Positions 54,199 through 62,644 of a stretch of DNA of 64,000 nucleotides are shown in pieces. The translations under genes were made by a program, and so were the position numbers. The notes under the pieces are model-generated. The model saw nothing but the letters and a program-made list of their open reading frames with translations. It ran no database searches and was not told the DNA's origin. Source of the stretch: Geodermatophilus poikilotrophus (GTDB lineage Bacteria; Actinomycetota; Actinomycetes; Mycobacteriales; Geodermatophilaceae); the NCBI RefSeq assembly GCF_900111455.1, contig NZ_FOIE01000007.1, positions 60,959-124,958 of the forward strand, given 5' to 3'. Each line of letters begins with the position of its first letter. The first letter of the stretch is position 1.

Positions 54199-55299
54199 AT
54201 GACAGCGACCGTTCCGCGCCCTCCCTCGGCCCGGCCGGCCCTGAGCGCGCTGCGTGACCGGGTGATGCGCCTCGCCGAGGCCGCCACCACCCCGCTGCTG
54301 CCCGCGGACTACCTGGACATGGTCAACCCACTGCGCGCCGGCGCCGACCTGCGCGGCCGCATCGTCGCCGTCCACAGGGAGACCAGGGACGCGGCCACGC
54401 TGGTCATCCGCCCGGGTGCGGACTGGCAGCGGCACGTGCCCGGCCAGTGGGTGCGCATCGGCGTGGACGTCGACGGCGTGCGCATGTGGCGGGCCTACTC
54501 GCTCACCTCGCACCTGGACCGGCCCGACGGCTGCATCAGCATCACCGTCAAGGCCATCCCGGGCGGCAAGGTCAGCAACCACCTCGTGCACCGCACGCAG
54601 CCGGGCACCCTTGTGCACCTCGACCAGGCCACCGGTGAGTTCGTCCTGCCGTCGCGGGCACCCGACAAGGTCCTGTTCGTCACCGCCGGCTCCGGCGTCA
54701 CCCCGGTCATGGGCATCCTGCGCAACCACGACGAGCTGACCGACGTCGTCGTCGTGCACTCGGCGCCCACGCCGGAGGACGTCGTCTTCGGCGCGGACCT
54801 CCGCGAGCTGGCCGCCGCCGGCCGGATCCGGCTGGTCGAGCAGCACACCGACACCGCCGGGATGCTGGACGCCGCCGCGATCGCCGAGCTGGTGCCCGAC
54901 CTCGCCGAGCGCGCCACCTGGGCCTGCGGCCCGGTCGGCATGCTCGAGGCGCTGGAGGAGCACTGGAGCGCCGCCGGCATCGCCGACCGGCTGTTCACCG
55001 AGCGCTTCCGGCCCACGGTCCTCGTGACCGGCGAGGGCGGCACGGTGACCTTCACCGGCAAGGGCACCAGCATCGAGGCAGACGGGGCCACCCCGATCCT
55101 CGACGCCGCCGAGGACGCCGGCGTCCTCATGCCCAGCGGCTGCCGGATGGGCATCTGCTTCGGCTGCGTGCTGCCGCTGCGCGAGGGCGCCGTCCGGGAC
55201 CTGCGCAACGGCGAGGTCACCACGGCCGCCCCGGGCGACGGCGTCCTGATCCAGACCTGCATCAGCGCCGCCGCCGGCGCCTGCGACATCGACCACTGA
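54199..55299 (+). CDS. Ferredoxin reductase with C-terminal 2Fe-2S domain (desaturase electron donor)
   Basis: A 366-aa flavoprotein. The FAD-binding barrel (residues about 50-145) contains RAYSLTSHL, and the NAD(P)H domain contains LFVTAGSGVTPVMGILRN near residue 158 and WACGPVGMLEAL near 247. The C-terminal plant-type ferredoxin has the cysteine set C-x4-C-x2-C...C in SGCRMGICFGCVLPL and LIQTCIS. It resembles mycobacterial Rv3230c, the reductase of desaturase DesA3. ATG at 54199; the next gene starts 25 bp after its stop. Confidence 0.91.
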   Translation: MTATVPRPPSARPALSALRDRVMRLAEAATTPLLPADYLDMVNPLRAGADLRGRIVAVHRETRDAATLVIRPGADWQRHVPGQWVRIGVDVDGVRMWRAYSLTSHLDRPDGCISITVKAIPGGKVSNHLVHRTQPGTLVHLDQATGEFVLPSRAPDKVLFVTAGSGVTPVMGILRNHDELTDVVVVHSAPTPEDVVFGADLRELAAAGRIRLVEQHTDTAGMLDAAAIAELVPDLAERATWACGPVGMLEALEEHWSAAGIADRLFTERFRPTVLVTGEGGTVTFTGKGTSIEADGATPILDAAEDAGVLMPSGCRMGICFGCVLPLREGAVRDLRNGEVTTAAPGDGVLIQTCISAAAGACDIDH

Positions 55300-55324
55300 C
55301 CCCCGAGACTGCTGGGAGCCCCGC

Positions 55325-56554
55325 ATGACCGTTCTGCAGAAGAAGACCGAGAACCCGATCGAGCACCTCACCGCCGAGGACATCGAGCTCATCGGCAAGG
55401 AGCTCGACGACATCCGCCAGAGTGTCATCGACACCCGCGGCGAGAACGACGCCCGCTACATCCGCAAGGTCATCGACGTCCACCGCAAGATCGAGCTGGG
55501 CAGCCGCGCCGTCCTGCTCGCCTCGGGCTTCCCGCCCGCGTTCGTGGTCGGGACGATCGGCCTGTCGGTCGCCAAGATCCTCGAGAACATGGAGATCGGG
55601 CACAACATCCTGCACGGCCAGTGGGACTGGATGCGGGACCCGAAGATCCACTCCACGACGTGGGAGTGGGACATGGCCAGCCCGGCCGAGCAGTGGAAGC
55701 ACTCGCACAACGAGTTGCACCACACGTACACGAACGTGGTCGGCAAGGACAACGACCTCGGCTACGGCATCATGCGCGTCGACGAGGACCAGCCGTGGCA
55801 GCCGTTCCACCTCGGCCAGCCCCTGTGGAGCTTCATCAACGCCTGCTTCTTCGAGTACGGGATCGCCGCCTACGACCTGGAGCTGGCCGGGACGATCGCC
55901 AAGAAGCGGACCGGGGACCCGGAGTTCCGGGCCCGCGCCAAGGCCGTGCTGCGCAAGATCGGCAGGCAGGTGCGCAAGGACTACGTCATCCACCCGCTGC
56001 TGTCGGGCCCGAACTTCCTGCCCACGCTCGCGGCCAACTTCACCGCGAACCTGGTGCGCAACCTGTGGTCGAACTCGGTGATCCTCTGCGGGCACTTCCC
56101 CGAGGGCGTCGAGACCTTCGAGAAGAAGTCGATCGAGGGCGAGACCCGCGGTGAGTGGTACCTGCGCCAGATGCTCGGCTCGGCCAACATCTCCGGCTCC
56201 AAGGCCATGCACATCATGACCGGGAACCTGTCGCACCAGATCGAGCACCACCTGTTCCCGGACCTGCCCAGCAACCGGTACGCCGAGATCGCGCCGAAGA
56301 TCCGCGACCTGTTCGACCGCTACGGCCTGAACTACCACACCGCGCCGCTGCCGCAGCAGGTGGGCTCGGCCTGGCACAAGATCATCCGGCTGTCGCTGCC
56401 GAACGGCTGGCTGGAGCTGACCAACCGCCGCAACCTGCTGCCGCAGCTGGCGGTGCTCTACAAGATGACCACCGGCAGCCCCAAGGTGCGCCGCACGCTC
56501 CAGCGCAAGCTGACCGCGGGCGTCCGGCTGACCCGGGCGGCGGCCGCCGCCTGA
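55325..56554 (+). CDS. Membrane fatty-acid desaturase (DesA3-like)
   Basis: A 409-aa di-iron desaturase that would insert a double bond into acyl-CoA or membrane lipids. The three histidine boxes are present: GHNILHGQW near residue 96, HSHNELHHTY near 123 and HQIEHHLFP near 304. Hydrophobic segments lie around residues 65-90 and elsewhere. The preceding ferredoxin reductase supplies electrons. The ATG at 55325 has GGGAGC upstream. Such activity tunes membrane fluidity. Ended by the strong hairpin at 56581. Confidence 0.92.
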   Translation: MTVLQKKTENPIEHLTAEDIELIGKELDDIRQSVIDTRGENDARYIRKVIDVHRKIELGSRAVLLASGFPPAFVVGTIGLSVAKILENMEIGHNILHGQWDWMRDPKIHSTTWEWDMASPAEQWKHSHNELHHTYTNVVGKDNDLGYGIMRVDEDQPWQPFHLGQPLWSFINACFFEYGIAAYDLELAGTIAKKRTGDPEFRARAKAVLRKIGRQVRKDYVIHPLLSGPNFLPTLAANFTANLVRNLWSNSVILCGHFPEGVETFEKKSIEGETRGEWYLRQMLGSANISGSKAMHIMTGNLSHQIEHHLFPDLPSNRYAEIAPKIRDLFDRYGLNYHTAPLPQQVGSAWHKIIRLSLPNGWLELTNRRNLLPQLAVLYKMTTGSPKVRRTLQRKLTAGVRLTRAAAAA

Positions 56555-56580
56555 CCCAGGCCGCTGCAGCACCCGCTGGC

Positions 56581-56621
56581 CGCCAGGGGCCCGGAACCGA
56601 GTCGGTTCCGGGCCCCTGGCG
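56581..56621 (+). terminator. Strong terminator of the desaturase operon
   Basis: GCCAGGGGCCCGGAACCGA and its exact complement give a stem of up to 19 bp (the innermost bases form the loop), 26 bp after the stop. Confidence 0.9.
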
Positions 56622-56624
56622 CGT

Positions 56625-56840
56625 GCACTGCACATGGTGGGCAGTGCTCCCACCCCGACGCGGAGCGGGACCTCGACCCGCGGGCGGCGCCGGACGTCTC
56701 CTGAGCGCTCCCCGGCGGGCCCTCCGTCGTAATGCGGCCCCGGCGGGTGACGCCGCCCCGCGCACTGGGACCCACGGCCCTGTTGTCGCACCGCCCACGC
56801 CGCTGGCATGGCTGCCTGTCGAGCGAGGGGGAGCAGCGCC
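56625..56840. other. Gap before the DUF3237 gene
   Basis: About 215 bp without a credible gene. One short inverted repeat (GCACTGC/GCAGTGC at 56625-56647) lies next to the terminator. The GGGGAG before 56841 serves as ribosome-binding region. Nothing else is clear. Confidence 0.4.
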
Positions 56841-57305
56841 GTGGACGGTTACGCCTTCGAGGCCACGATGACCCGGGTGGTCCCGATCGGGCTGGTGCCC
56901 GAGGGGCTGCGGCTCAACGCGTACTACCAGGGACGGATCACCGAGGGGCCGCTGACCGGGGACACCGTCGACGGCGTCGACTACTTCCTGCTGCGACGGG
57001 ACGGCGTCGGGGTGATCGACGTCCGGCAGGTGTTGTCCGGTGAGGGCGGGCGGACGGTCGCCGCGGAGGTCCACGGCTACGTCGCGGCGCCGTCGCCCGT
57101 GCCCCCGCTCGAGGAGGTCGCCGACCCGGCCTTCACCTGGCCCGACGCCGAGCTGCCGATGCACGGCTCGGTCGTGCTGCGCACCGCGGCGCCGGAGTTG
57201 CAGGCGCTCAACTCCACGGTGTACGGCTTCACCGGGACGGTGAACGTGGCGCGCGGCGAGCTGCGGTTCCGCGCGCAGAGCCTGGCGCTCGTCCTGGTCA
57301 CCTGA
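56841..57305 (+). CDS. DUF3237 family protein
   Basis: A 154-aa beta-rich protein matching the DUF3237 pattern: AYYQGRITEGPLTGDTVDGV near residue 29, DYFLLRRDGVGVIDVRQVL and the closing LNSTVYGFTGTVNVARGELR. The family's function is unknown. GTG at 56841 with GGGGAG 9 bp upstream; an upstream ATG at 56808 lacks an RBS. It ends 9 bp before a parS-like site. Confidence 0.82.
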   Translation: MDGYAFEATMTRVVPIGLVPEGLRLNAYYQGRITEGPLTGDTVDGVDYFLLRRDGVGVIDVRQVLSGEGGRTVAAEVHGYVAAPSPVPPLEEVADPAFTWPDAELPMHGSVVLRTAAPELQALNSTVYGFTGTVNVARGELRFRAQSLALVLVT

Positions 57306-57313
57306 GCCGGCCT

Positions 57314-57327
57314 GCTCCACGTGGAAC
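57314..57327. other. parS-like ParB-binding site 4 (one mismatch)
   Basis: GCTCCACGTGGAAC differs from the perfect 14-mer by one base in the left arm. It lies in the intergenic gap just after the DUF3237 gene. Confidence 0.65.
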
Positions 57328-57333
57328 AACGGA

Positions 57334-57370
57334 GCGGAGGTCCGGGACGTCGTCCGTCCCGGGCCTCCGC
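57334..57370 (+). terminator. Terminator after the DUF3237 gene
   Basis: GCGGAGG and CCTCCGC close an outer stem, with CCGGGACG/CGTCCCGG inside and one mismatch between. Confidence 0.8.
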
Positions 57371-57590
57371 GTCTCCGTGCTCCGGCGGGTCACGGCCGCG
57401 TAGCCGGCGCTGGGGTGGTGCAGAGGCAGCAGCAGGCCCCGTCGCTGATCGGCACCGCCCAGGTCACTCCGGGACAGTCCGGCGGCGCAGGTCGAGCAGG
57501 CCGTCGGTGGCGGCGCAGTCACGGGATGCGTGACCTGTGCAGCTCTCAGCCGGCTGTCACATGAACTCGCCGACCGAGCTCGAGACACAG

Positions 57591-57623
57591 AGAGGCCCGG
57601 AGCACCGTGCGCTCCGGGCCTCT
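57591..57623 (-). terminator. Terminator of dnaB
   Basis: AGAGGCCCGGAGC and its exact complement form a 13-bp stem around a 7-base loop, 20 bp past the dnaB stop. Confidence 0.85.
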
Positions 57624-57643
57624 CGCGTGTGCTGCGTGCTGGG

Positions 57644-60292
57644 TCAGTTCGCCATGTCCACGAAGCGGCTGTAGTGGCCCTGGAAGGCGACCGTGACGTT
57701 CGCGGTGGGGCCGTTGCGGTGCTTCACCAGCATGATGTCGGCCTCGCCGGCCCGCGGGCTCTCCTTTTCGTACATGTCCTCGCGGTGGATCATCATGACC
57801 ATGTCGGCGTCCTGCTCGATCGAGTTGTGGACCGCGATCCCCTCGGCGACGAAGTTGTGTCCTCCGAGCACCGTGGCGTCGTAGACCTCCTCCTCGGTTC
57901 CCTGCTCGATGGAGACGACCTCGTCCCACAGGACGTCGTTGACCGCCTGGATCTCGAGTTCGGCGTCGTCGAGGACAGCCGCGATCCGGCCGAGCCGCTC
58001 ACGGCTGGGGGCGTGCTTCCACATCCCGCTGCCGTTGAAGGCCGAGCCCATGGCAGCGGCGAACGCCCGGTGGCTCATGCCCTTCTCCTCCAGCACCGCC
58101 CGCACGCGCTCCCACACCTGCACGGGCACGGTGTCGACGTTGGGGTTGCCCGACAGCTCCCGGACGATCCCCAGCAGCTGCTCGGCCGCCGCACCGCGGG
58201 CGCCGTGGACACCGATCTCCCCGAGGAACCGGCGCTGGTCATCACAGCCGCTGATGTCGAGCGTCCAGCCGTCGCGGTAGCCGGGCTTCCGCACCCGGCG
58301 GATGCGGCAGGAGATGCCGAAGCGCAGCAGCAGCCGCGAGAGGTCGTCGACGAGCTGCCGGCTGGTCGAGGCGTAGTAGACCCGGCCACCACGGCCGTTC
58401 TTGTTGACCGTGACGGAACCGTCGGTGGCCCACAGGTGGCGCAGGAAGAGCGCGATCTGCTTCTTGGGCAGCGAATACACCGCCTGGGGCACGAACTTCT
58501 CGTGGCTGCGCAACCCGAAGAGGCCGAGCTCGTCGAGCCAGGCGGCGACCGGGTTCCAGCGACCGTGCGTCAACGGGAACGGCGCGCGCAACCGCAGGCT
58601 GGTGCAGCGGGCGGCCGCGTACTCGTCACGTACGGCCACGACGCCGAAGTGGAGCGCCGCGGTGGTGACCGCGCGCAGGTTCTCCTCGTCGATGGAGGCG
58701 TAGCGCAGCGGCTGGCGCTTCACGAAGCTGCCGTCACCGATCAGGTGGGCCAGCAGGACCACCTTCTCGTCCGCCCAGACCGTCATTCGGTCCGGCGCCG
58801 GCACGTGCCGTGGCACGGCGATGCGGTCGCCGGGGGCCAGCTCCCCGAGCGGCCGGAAGCCGTCGTAGGTAAGGAACGGGTGGTTGGCCGTCGCCCGGAT
58901 CGTCTTGCCCGACGAGGTCGTCAGCTGCAGCACCGGCTTCCGGCCGGTCGAGAAGACATGGGTGAGATGCCGGCGGACGTATCGCAGGTTGTCGTCCAGG
59001 GCCCACACGGGGACGTCGGTGGCCCCGCTCTCGAAGATCTCACCCATCGTCGTCTCGGCGCCGGTGTCGGCCCGCAAGATGCGGGTCTCGGCCGGCAGGC
59101 AGCCCGATTCGCGGAGGTCGGAGAGCATCGGCTTCTTGTCCTGACGCTGCTCGGAGCCACGGTTGAGCTGCGACATCGCGATGACCGGGACCTCGAGCTC
59201 CTTGGCCAGCAGCTTGAGGGCACGGGAGAACTCCGAGACCTCCTGCTGACGGCTCTCGACGCGCTTGCCGGACGTCATGAGCTGGAGGTAGTCGATGACC
59301 ACGAGCTTGAGGTCGTTGCGCTGCTTGAGCCGCCGCGCCTTGGCCCGGATCTCCATCATCGTCATGTTGGGGGAGTCGTCGATGTAGAGCGGCGCGTCGG
59401 CGATCTCGCCCATGCGGCGGGCCAGCTTGGACCAGTCCTCGTCCGACAGCGTGCCGGCGCGCATGTGGTGCAGCGGCACCTTCGCCTCGGCCGAGAGCAG
59501 ACGCATGGTGATCTCGTGCTTGCTCATCTCGAGCGAGAAGATGCAGGTGGCCAGATGGTGTTTAACCGTCGCAGAACGCGCAATGTCCAATCCCAGGGTA
59601 CTTTTGCCAACTCCAGGCCTGGCCGCGATCACGACCATCTGGCCGGCCTGCAGCCCGTTGGTCAATTCGTCGAGATCGCGGATACCGGTCGGGACGCCGC
59701 GGGCGGTGCCGCCGCGGGACGCGATGGCGTCCAGCTCGTCCATCGTCGGCTGCAGGACGTCCTCGAGGCGTGAGTAGTCCTCGCTCATGCGCTTCTCGGT
59801 GACGTCGTAGATCTCCTGCTGGGCGCGGTCGACGATGTCGTCGACGTCGCCCTTGCCGCCGGCCGCGCCGTAGCCCAGCTGGACGACGCGTGTGCCGGCC
59901 TCGACCAGCCGGCGCAGCACCGCCTGCTCGGCGACGATCGCGGCGTAGTAGCCGGCGTTGGCCGCCGTCGGGGTCGACTGGATGAGGGTGTGCAGGTAGA
60001 CCGCACCGCCCATCTTCGACAGCTGGTCGGTGCGGTTGAGCTCGGCGGCGACGGTGATCGCGTCGGCCGGCTCGCCCCGCCCGTACAGGTCGAGGATGCA
60101 GTCGAAGATCACCTGGTGGGCCGGACGGTAGAAGTCCGGGCCCGCCAGCACCTCGACGACGTCGGCGATCGCGTCCTTGCTCAGCAGCATGCCGCCGAGC
60201 ACCGACTGCTCCGCCGCGACGTCCTGCGGCGGCTGCCGGTCGTACTGCGGCGCCGTCGGGGTCGGTCGGCTGAAGTCGTCGGCCACCGCCAC
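57644..60292 (-). CDS. dnaB: Replicative DNA helicase DnaB with in-frame intein
   Basis: An 882-aa precursor: residues 1-397 and 824-882 are the 456-aa DnaB helicase, and 398-823 are an intein. The N-terminal domain begins PPQDVAAEQSVLGGMLLSKD. The RecA-like motor has Walker A ARPGVGKSTLG (Lys230), Walker B LVVIDYLQLM, and the last motif, SDLRESG/SIEQDADMVMM, is split by the intein. After splicing it unwinds DNA at the replication fork. The GTG at 60292 is chosen for its GGAGG 7 bp upstream. A 22-codon tract at 59555-59620 has codon usage unlike the rest. It stands 550 bp from rplI with its own leader. Confidence 0.95.
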   Translation of the reverse strand: MAVADDFSRPTPTAPQYDRQPPQDVAAEQSVLGGMLLSKDAIADVVEVLAGPDFYRPAHQVIFDCILDLYGRGEPADAITVAAELNRTDQLSKMGGAVYLHTLIQSTPTAANAGYYAAIVAEQAVLRRLVEAGTRVVQLGYGAAGGKGDVDDIVDRAQQEIYDVTEKRMSEDYSRLEDVLQPTMDELDAIASRGGTARGVPTGIRDLDELTNGLQAGQMVVIAARPGVGKSTLGLDIARSATVKHHLATCIFSLEMSKHEITMRLLSAEAKVPLHHMRAGTLSDEDWSKLARRMGEIADAPLYIDDSPNMTMMEIRAKARRLKQRNDLKLVVIDYLQLMTSGKRVESRQQEVSEFSRALKLLAKELEVPVIAMSQLNRGSEQRQDKKPMLSDLRESGCLPAETRILRADTGAETTMGEIFESGATDVPVWALDDNLRYVRRHLTHVFSTGRKPVLQLTTSSGKTIRATANHPFLTYDGFRPLGELAPGDRIAVPRHVPAPDRMTVWADEKVVLLAHLIGDGSFVKRQPLRYASIDEENLRAVTTAALHFGVVAVRDEYAAARCTSLRLRAPFPLTHGRWNPVAAWLDELGLFGLRSHEKFVPQAVYSLPKKQIALFLRHLWATDGSVTVNKNGRGGRVYYASTSRQLVDDLSRLLLRFGISCRIRRVRKPGYRDGWTLDISGCDDQRRFLGEIGVHGARGAAAEQLLGIVRELSGNPNVDTVPVQVWERVRAVLEEKGMSHRAFAAAMGSAFNGSGMWKHAPSRERLGRIAAVLDDAELEIQAVNDVLWDEVVSIEQGTEEEVYDATVLGGHNFVAEGIAVHNSIEQDADMVMMIHREDMYEKESPRAGEADIMLVKHRNGPTANVTVAFQGHYSRFVDMAN
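57824..59101 (-). other. DnaB intein with LAGLIDADG homing endonuclease
   Basis: A 426-residue intein in phase within dnaB, inserted between Gly and Ser of RESG/SIEQ, the DnaB site also used in Synechocystis and Rhodothermus. Block A starts CLPAETRILRADTG, block B has TANHPFL, the two dodecapeptide endonuclease helices read LLAHLIGDGSF and FLRHLWATDGSV, block F is VYDATVLGGHNFVAEG, and block G ends VHN before the extein Ser. All splicing residues (Cys1, His-Asn, +1 Ser) are present, so it should splice. The endonuclease looks intact enough to be active. Confidence 0.95.
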
Positions 60293-60785
60293 GGCAGGTC
60301 CTCCATCCACTCACGGCGCACCCGCGCACAGGCCCCGGCGGGATCGCCGGGGCCTGGTGGGGGAGCACCAGTACGCTGCGCACCTGACTCGAACAGGCGT
60401 TCGAGACGTTCGTACCCCGGGGCACCGACAGTTCGGGCGGTCACGGGGTCGAGGAGGACGTTAGGAAGTGCGGACGGACCAGTCCAACACCGGTGTGGGT
60501 GCGCTTCTGCACAACTTGTGGACAAGTCGGTGGACACAGCCGTGTCGACATGTGGAGACAGCGGGGGACGCCGCGGCGCCGTCCCCCGTATCCCGGCCCT
60601 GACCTGCGGGGAGACGACCCACCGGGTGTGGATGGGAGAAAGTCGGGAGAAATCCGGGTGTCGTCGCCCGGCGTGTCGGAGTAGCCGGCGCAGGCGTCCC
60701 AGCGGTCACACGTCCACAGGTCGACACCGGCAGCCGCCGGGCGACGGGCGGCGACGACCGTGCGTGCGGTCACGGCTCCGGAACG
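60293..60785. promoter_or_regulatory. Gene-free leader between dnaB and rplI
   Basis: About 490 bp without a credible gene. It contains DnaA-box-like words: TTGTGGACAA at 60516-60525 (TTGTCCACA on the minus strand), a TGTCCACC just beyond, TGTGGATGG at 60627-60635 and GTCCACAG near 60712. These may be DnaA-controlled sites for dnaB, or chance. Inverted repeats around CCCCGGCGATCC also lie near 60335. The dnaB promoter should be here. Confidence 0.4.
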
Positions 60786-60825
60786 CCGCGAGGGGCGCCG
60801 GACCGGGGTCCGACGCCCCTCGCGG
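60786..60825 (-). terminator. Terminator of the rpsF-ssb-rpsR-rplI operon
   Basis: CCGCGAGGGGCG and its exact complement form a 12-bp stem, with CGGACC/GGTCCG nested in the loop, 23 bp after the rplI stop. Confidence 0.85.
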
Positions 60826-60848
60826 GCGGTACAGCGACGACCGAGTGG

Positions 60849-61304
60849 TCAGCCGGGGACGACCTCGATGGTCAGCGGGGAGGTGACCTCGGGGTGCACC
60901 CGCACGGTCACCGTGTGCTGGCCGGTCGTCTTGATGCTGCTGGGCAGCTCCACCCGGCGCCGGTCGAGCGTGGGGCCGCCGGCGGCGGTCACGGCGTTCA
61001 CGACGTCAGCGGTGGTGATGCGGCCGAACAGGCGACCACCCTCACCGGCGCGCGCCGGCACCTGGACGGTCAGGCCCGAGAGGCGCCCGGCCACGGCCTG
61101 GGCCTCCTCGAGCGACCGCACCTCGCGGGTGGCACGCGCCCGGCGCAGCGACTCGACCTGCTTCTCGGCACCGCGGGTGGCCTGGATGGCCAGGCCGCGG
61201 GGCAGGAGGTAGTTGCGGGCGTACCCGCCCTTGACCTCCACCGTGTCACCGGAGGACCCGAGACCGGTGACCTCCTGCGTCAGGATCAGCTTCTGGGTGC
61301 TCAT
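60849..61304 (-). CDS. rplI: 50S ribosomal protein L9
   Basis: A 151-aa ribosomal protein with the N-terminal rRNA-binding domain (LILTQEVTGLGSSGDTVEVK, GYARNYLLPRGLA) and the C-terminal L9 domain after a long helix (GRLFGRITTADVVNAV). ATG at 61304, 2 bp after the rpsR stop. Normal length for the family. Confidence 0.97.
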   Translation of the reverse strand: MSTQKLILTQEVTGLGSSGDTVEVKGGYARNYLLPRGLAIQATRGAEKQVESLRRARATREVRSLEEAQAVAGRLSGLTVQVPARAGEGGRLFGRITTADVVNAVTAAGGPTLDRRRVELPSSIKTTGQHTVTVRVHPEVTSPLTIEVVPG

Positions 61305-61306
61305 GG

Positions 61307-61543
61307 TCAGCGCGCCGTCGAGGTGTAGGGCAGCAGGGCCATCTCACGGCTGTTCTTGACGGCCGTGGCGACGTCCCGCTGGTGCTGGCTGCAGTTGCCG
61401 CTCACGCGGCGGGCACGGATCTTGCCGCGGTCGGAGATGAACTTCCGCAGCAGGGTCGTGTCCTTGTAGTCGATGTAGGTCGCCTTGTCCTTGCAGAACT
61501 GGCAGACCTTCTTCTTGGGCTTGCGAACGGGGGGCTTGGCCAC
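61307..61543 (-). CDS. rpsR: 30S ribosomal protein S18 (zinc-binding form)
   Basis: A 78-aa protein with [20 protein letters not shown] and the basic RNA-binding core. It carries Cys pairs (VCQFCKDK and SGNCSQHQ), so it is the C-plus, zinc-binding paralog; actinobacteria often hold a zinc-free copy elsewhere under Zur control. GTG at 61543 with GGAG upstream. The upstream gap to ssb holds a long hairpin. Confidence 0.97.
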   Translation of the reverse strand: MAKPPVRKPKKKVCQFCKDKATYIDYKDTTLLRKFISDRGKIRARRVSGNCSQHQRDVATAVKNSREMALLPYTSTAR

Positions 61544-61577
61544 CGGGGTTCTCCAGAGAGTGAGGGGATGGAACGGC

Positions 61578-61626
61578 CCCCTCGCCGGGCCTACGCCGAG
61601 CGTCAGCGAGGCGTGGGGGCGAGGGG
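61578..61626 (-). repeat. Hairpin between ssb and rpsR (element R7)
   Basis: CCCCTCGCC pairs with GGCGAGGGG outside, and the inner CCTACGCC/GGCGTGG pairing extends it. It starts 8 bp after the ssb stop and ends in GGGTCCTT, like the intergenic hairpin family. It may weaken read-through between ssb and the ribosomal genes or act in S18 autoregulation. Confidence 0.55.
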
Positions 61627-61633
61627 TCCTTTC

Positions 61634-62116
61634 TCAGAAGGGCGGCTCGTCGGACGGCGGAGCCGGGGTCGACCACGGGTCGCTGGACCCGCCGCCACCA
61701 CCGAAGCCGCCACCGCCACCGCCGCCGAAGCCGCCGCCGCCGCCCTCACCGCGGGAGGCCTTGGTGACCTTCGCGGTGGCGTAGCGGAGCGACGGGCCGA
61801 TCTCGTCGACCTCGAGCTCGACGACGGTGCGCTTCTCGCCTTCCTTGGTCTCGAACGACCGCTGCTTGAGCCGGCCGGAGACGATCACCCGCGACCCGCG
61901 GGTCAGCGACTCGGCGACGTTCTCCGCCGCCTGCCGCCAGACGTTGCAGCGCAGGAAGAGCGCCTCGCCGTCCTTCCACTCCTGCGACTGGCGGTCGAAG
62001 GTCCGCGGCGTGGAGGCCACGGTGAAGTTGGCGACCGCGGCACCGGAGGGCGTGAAGCGCAGCTCCGGGTCCGACGTCAGGTTGCCGATGACGGTGATGA
62101 CGGTCTCGCCGGCCAT
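61634..62116 (-). CDS. ssb: Single-stranded DNA-binding protein
   Basis: A 160-aa SSB. The OB-fold spans residues 1-110 ([39 protein letters not shown]), followed by a flexible glycine-rich tail ([19 protein letters not shown]) and the acidic partner-binding tip PPSDEPPF. It coats single-stranded DNA at the fork. ATG at 62116, 2 bp after the rpsF stop. Confidence 0.97.
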   Translation of the reverse strand: MAGETVITVIGNLTSDPELRFTPSGAAVANFTVASTPRTFDRQSQEWKDGEALFLRCNVWRQAAENVAESLTRGSRVIVSGRLKQRSFETKEGEKRTVVELEVDEIGPSLRYATAKVTKASRGEGGGGGFGGGGGGGFGGGGGSSDPWSTPAPPSDEPPF

Positions 62117-62118
62117 GG

Positions 62119-62406
62119 TCAGTGGACCTCGGGCCGCATCAGCTTCGTGCGCAGGACCGACTCGTTGAGGTTCAGCTGCCGGTCGAGCTCGGCCACCGCG
62201 GCGGGCGTGGCCTGGATGTCGACGATGGCGTAGATGCCCTCGACCTGCTTCTTGATCTCGTAGGCCAGCCGGCGGCGGCCCCAGATCTCGGTCTTCACGG
62301 TGCCACCGGAGTTGGTGACGACGGTGAGGAACCGGTCGAGGGAGGGAGCGATCGTGCGCTCCTCCAGGTCGGGGTCGAGGATGACCATCAGTTCGTAGCG
62401 ACGCAC
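62119..62406 (-). CDS. rpsF: 30S ribosomal protein S6
   Basis: A 95-aa S6 protein: [20 protein letters not shown] at the start, [20 protein letters not shown] and [20 protein letters not shown]. The GTG at 62406 gives the standard length and has GAGGAGG 11 bp upstream; longer in-frame readings are rejected. It is first in the rpsF-ssb-rpsR-rplI operon. Confidence 0.97.
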   Translation of the reverse strand: MRRYELMVILDPDLEERTIAPSLDRFLTVVTNSGGTVKTEIWGRRRLAYEIKKQVEGIYAIVDIQATPAAVAELDRQLNLNESVLRTKLMRPEVH

Positions 62407-62576
62407 GGAGAACCCCACCTCCTCTGGTCTGAGCGGCTGCAGTCGGTCTGCAGCAGGAGGGTCGTACACGCGTCGCGCGCCCCGCCCGGTGACAGCCACC
62501 GGTGGAACGCGCTCCGTCGAGCGTACCAGCGGCGAGCTGCCCGCCGGCCGTCGTCCACGGGGACGGCGCCCGTCGG

Positions 62577-62625
62577 CCTCCTGCAGGGTCCCGCCGCGAG
62601 GCTGCGAGCGGCGGGGGGCAGGAGG
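62577..62625. repeat. Intergenic hairpin-family element R6 (diverged)
   Basis: CCTCCTGC pairs with GCAGGAGG, with CCCGCCGC/GCGGCGGG inside. Unlike the other members it lies between divergent genes, just upstream of the nfo -10 box (TAAGGT). Confidence 0.5.
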
Positions 62626-62644
62626 TCCTTCTAAGGTCGGCCGG

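Larger units (their letters stand above)
57306..57643. other. Gene-free stretch between DUF3237 and dnaB
   Basis: A 338-bp gap between convergent genes. It holds a parS-like site (57314), a terminator for the plus-strand gene (57334-57370), a terminator for dnaB (57591-57623) and about 220 bp between them without recognisable features. Confidence 0.6.

Noticed and set aside
60441-60773. Small minus-strand gene between rplI and dnaB
   Set aside because: No RBS, compositionally shadow-like, and the frame crosses probable regulatory DNA.
60293-60785. Chromosomal origin of replication
   Set aside because: DnaA-like words are few and degenerate and neither dnaA nor dnaN is adjacent, as expected for an actinobacterial oriC.
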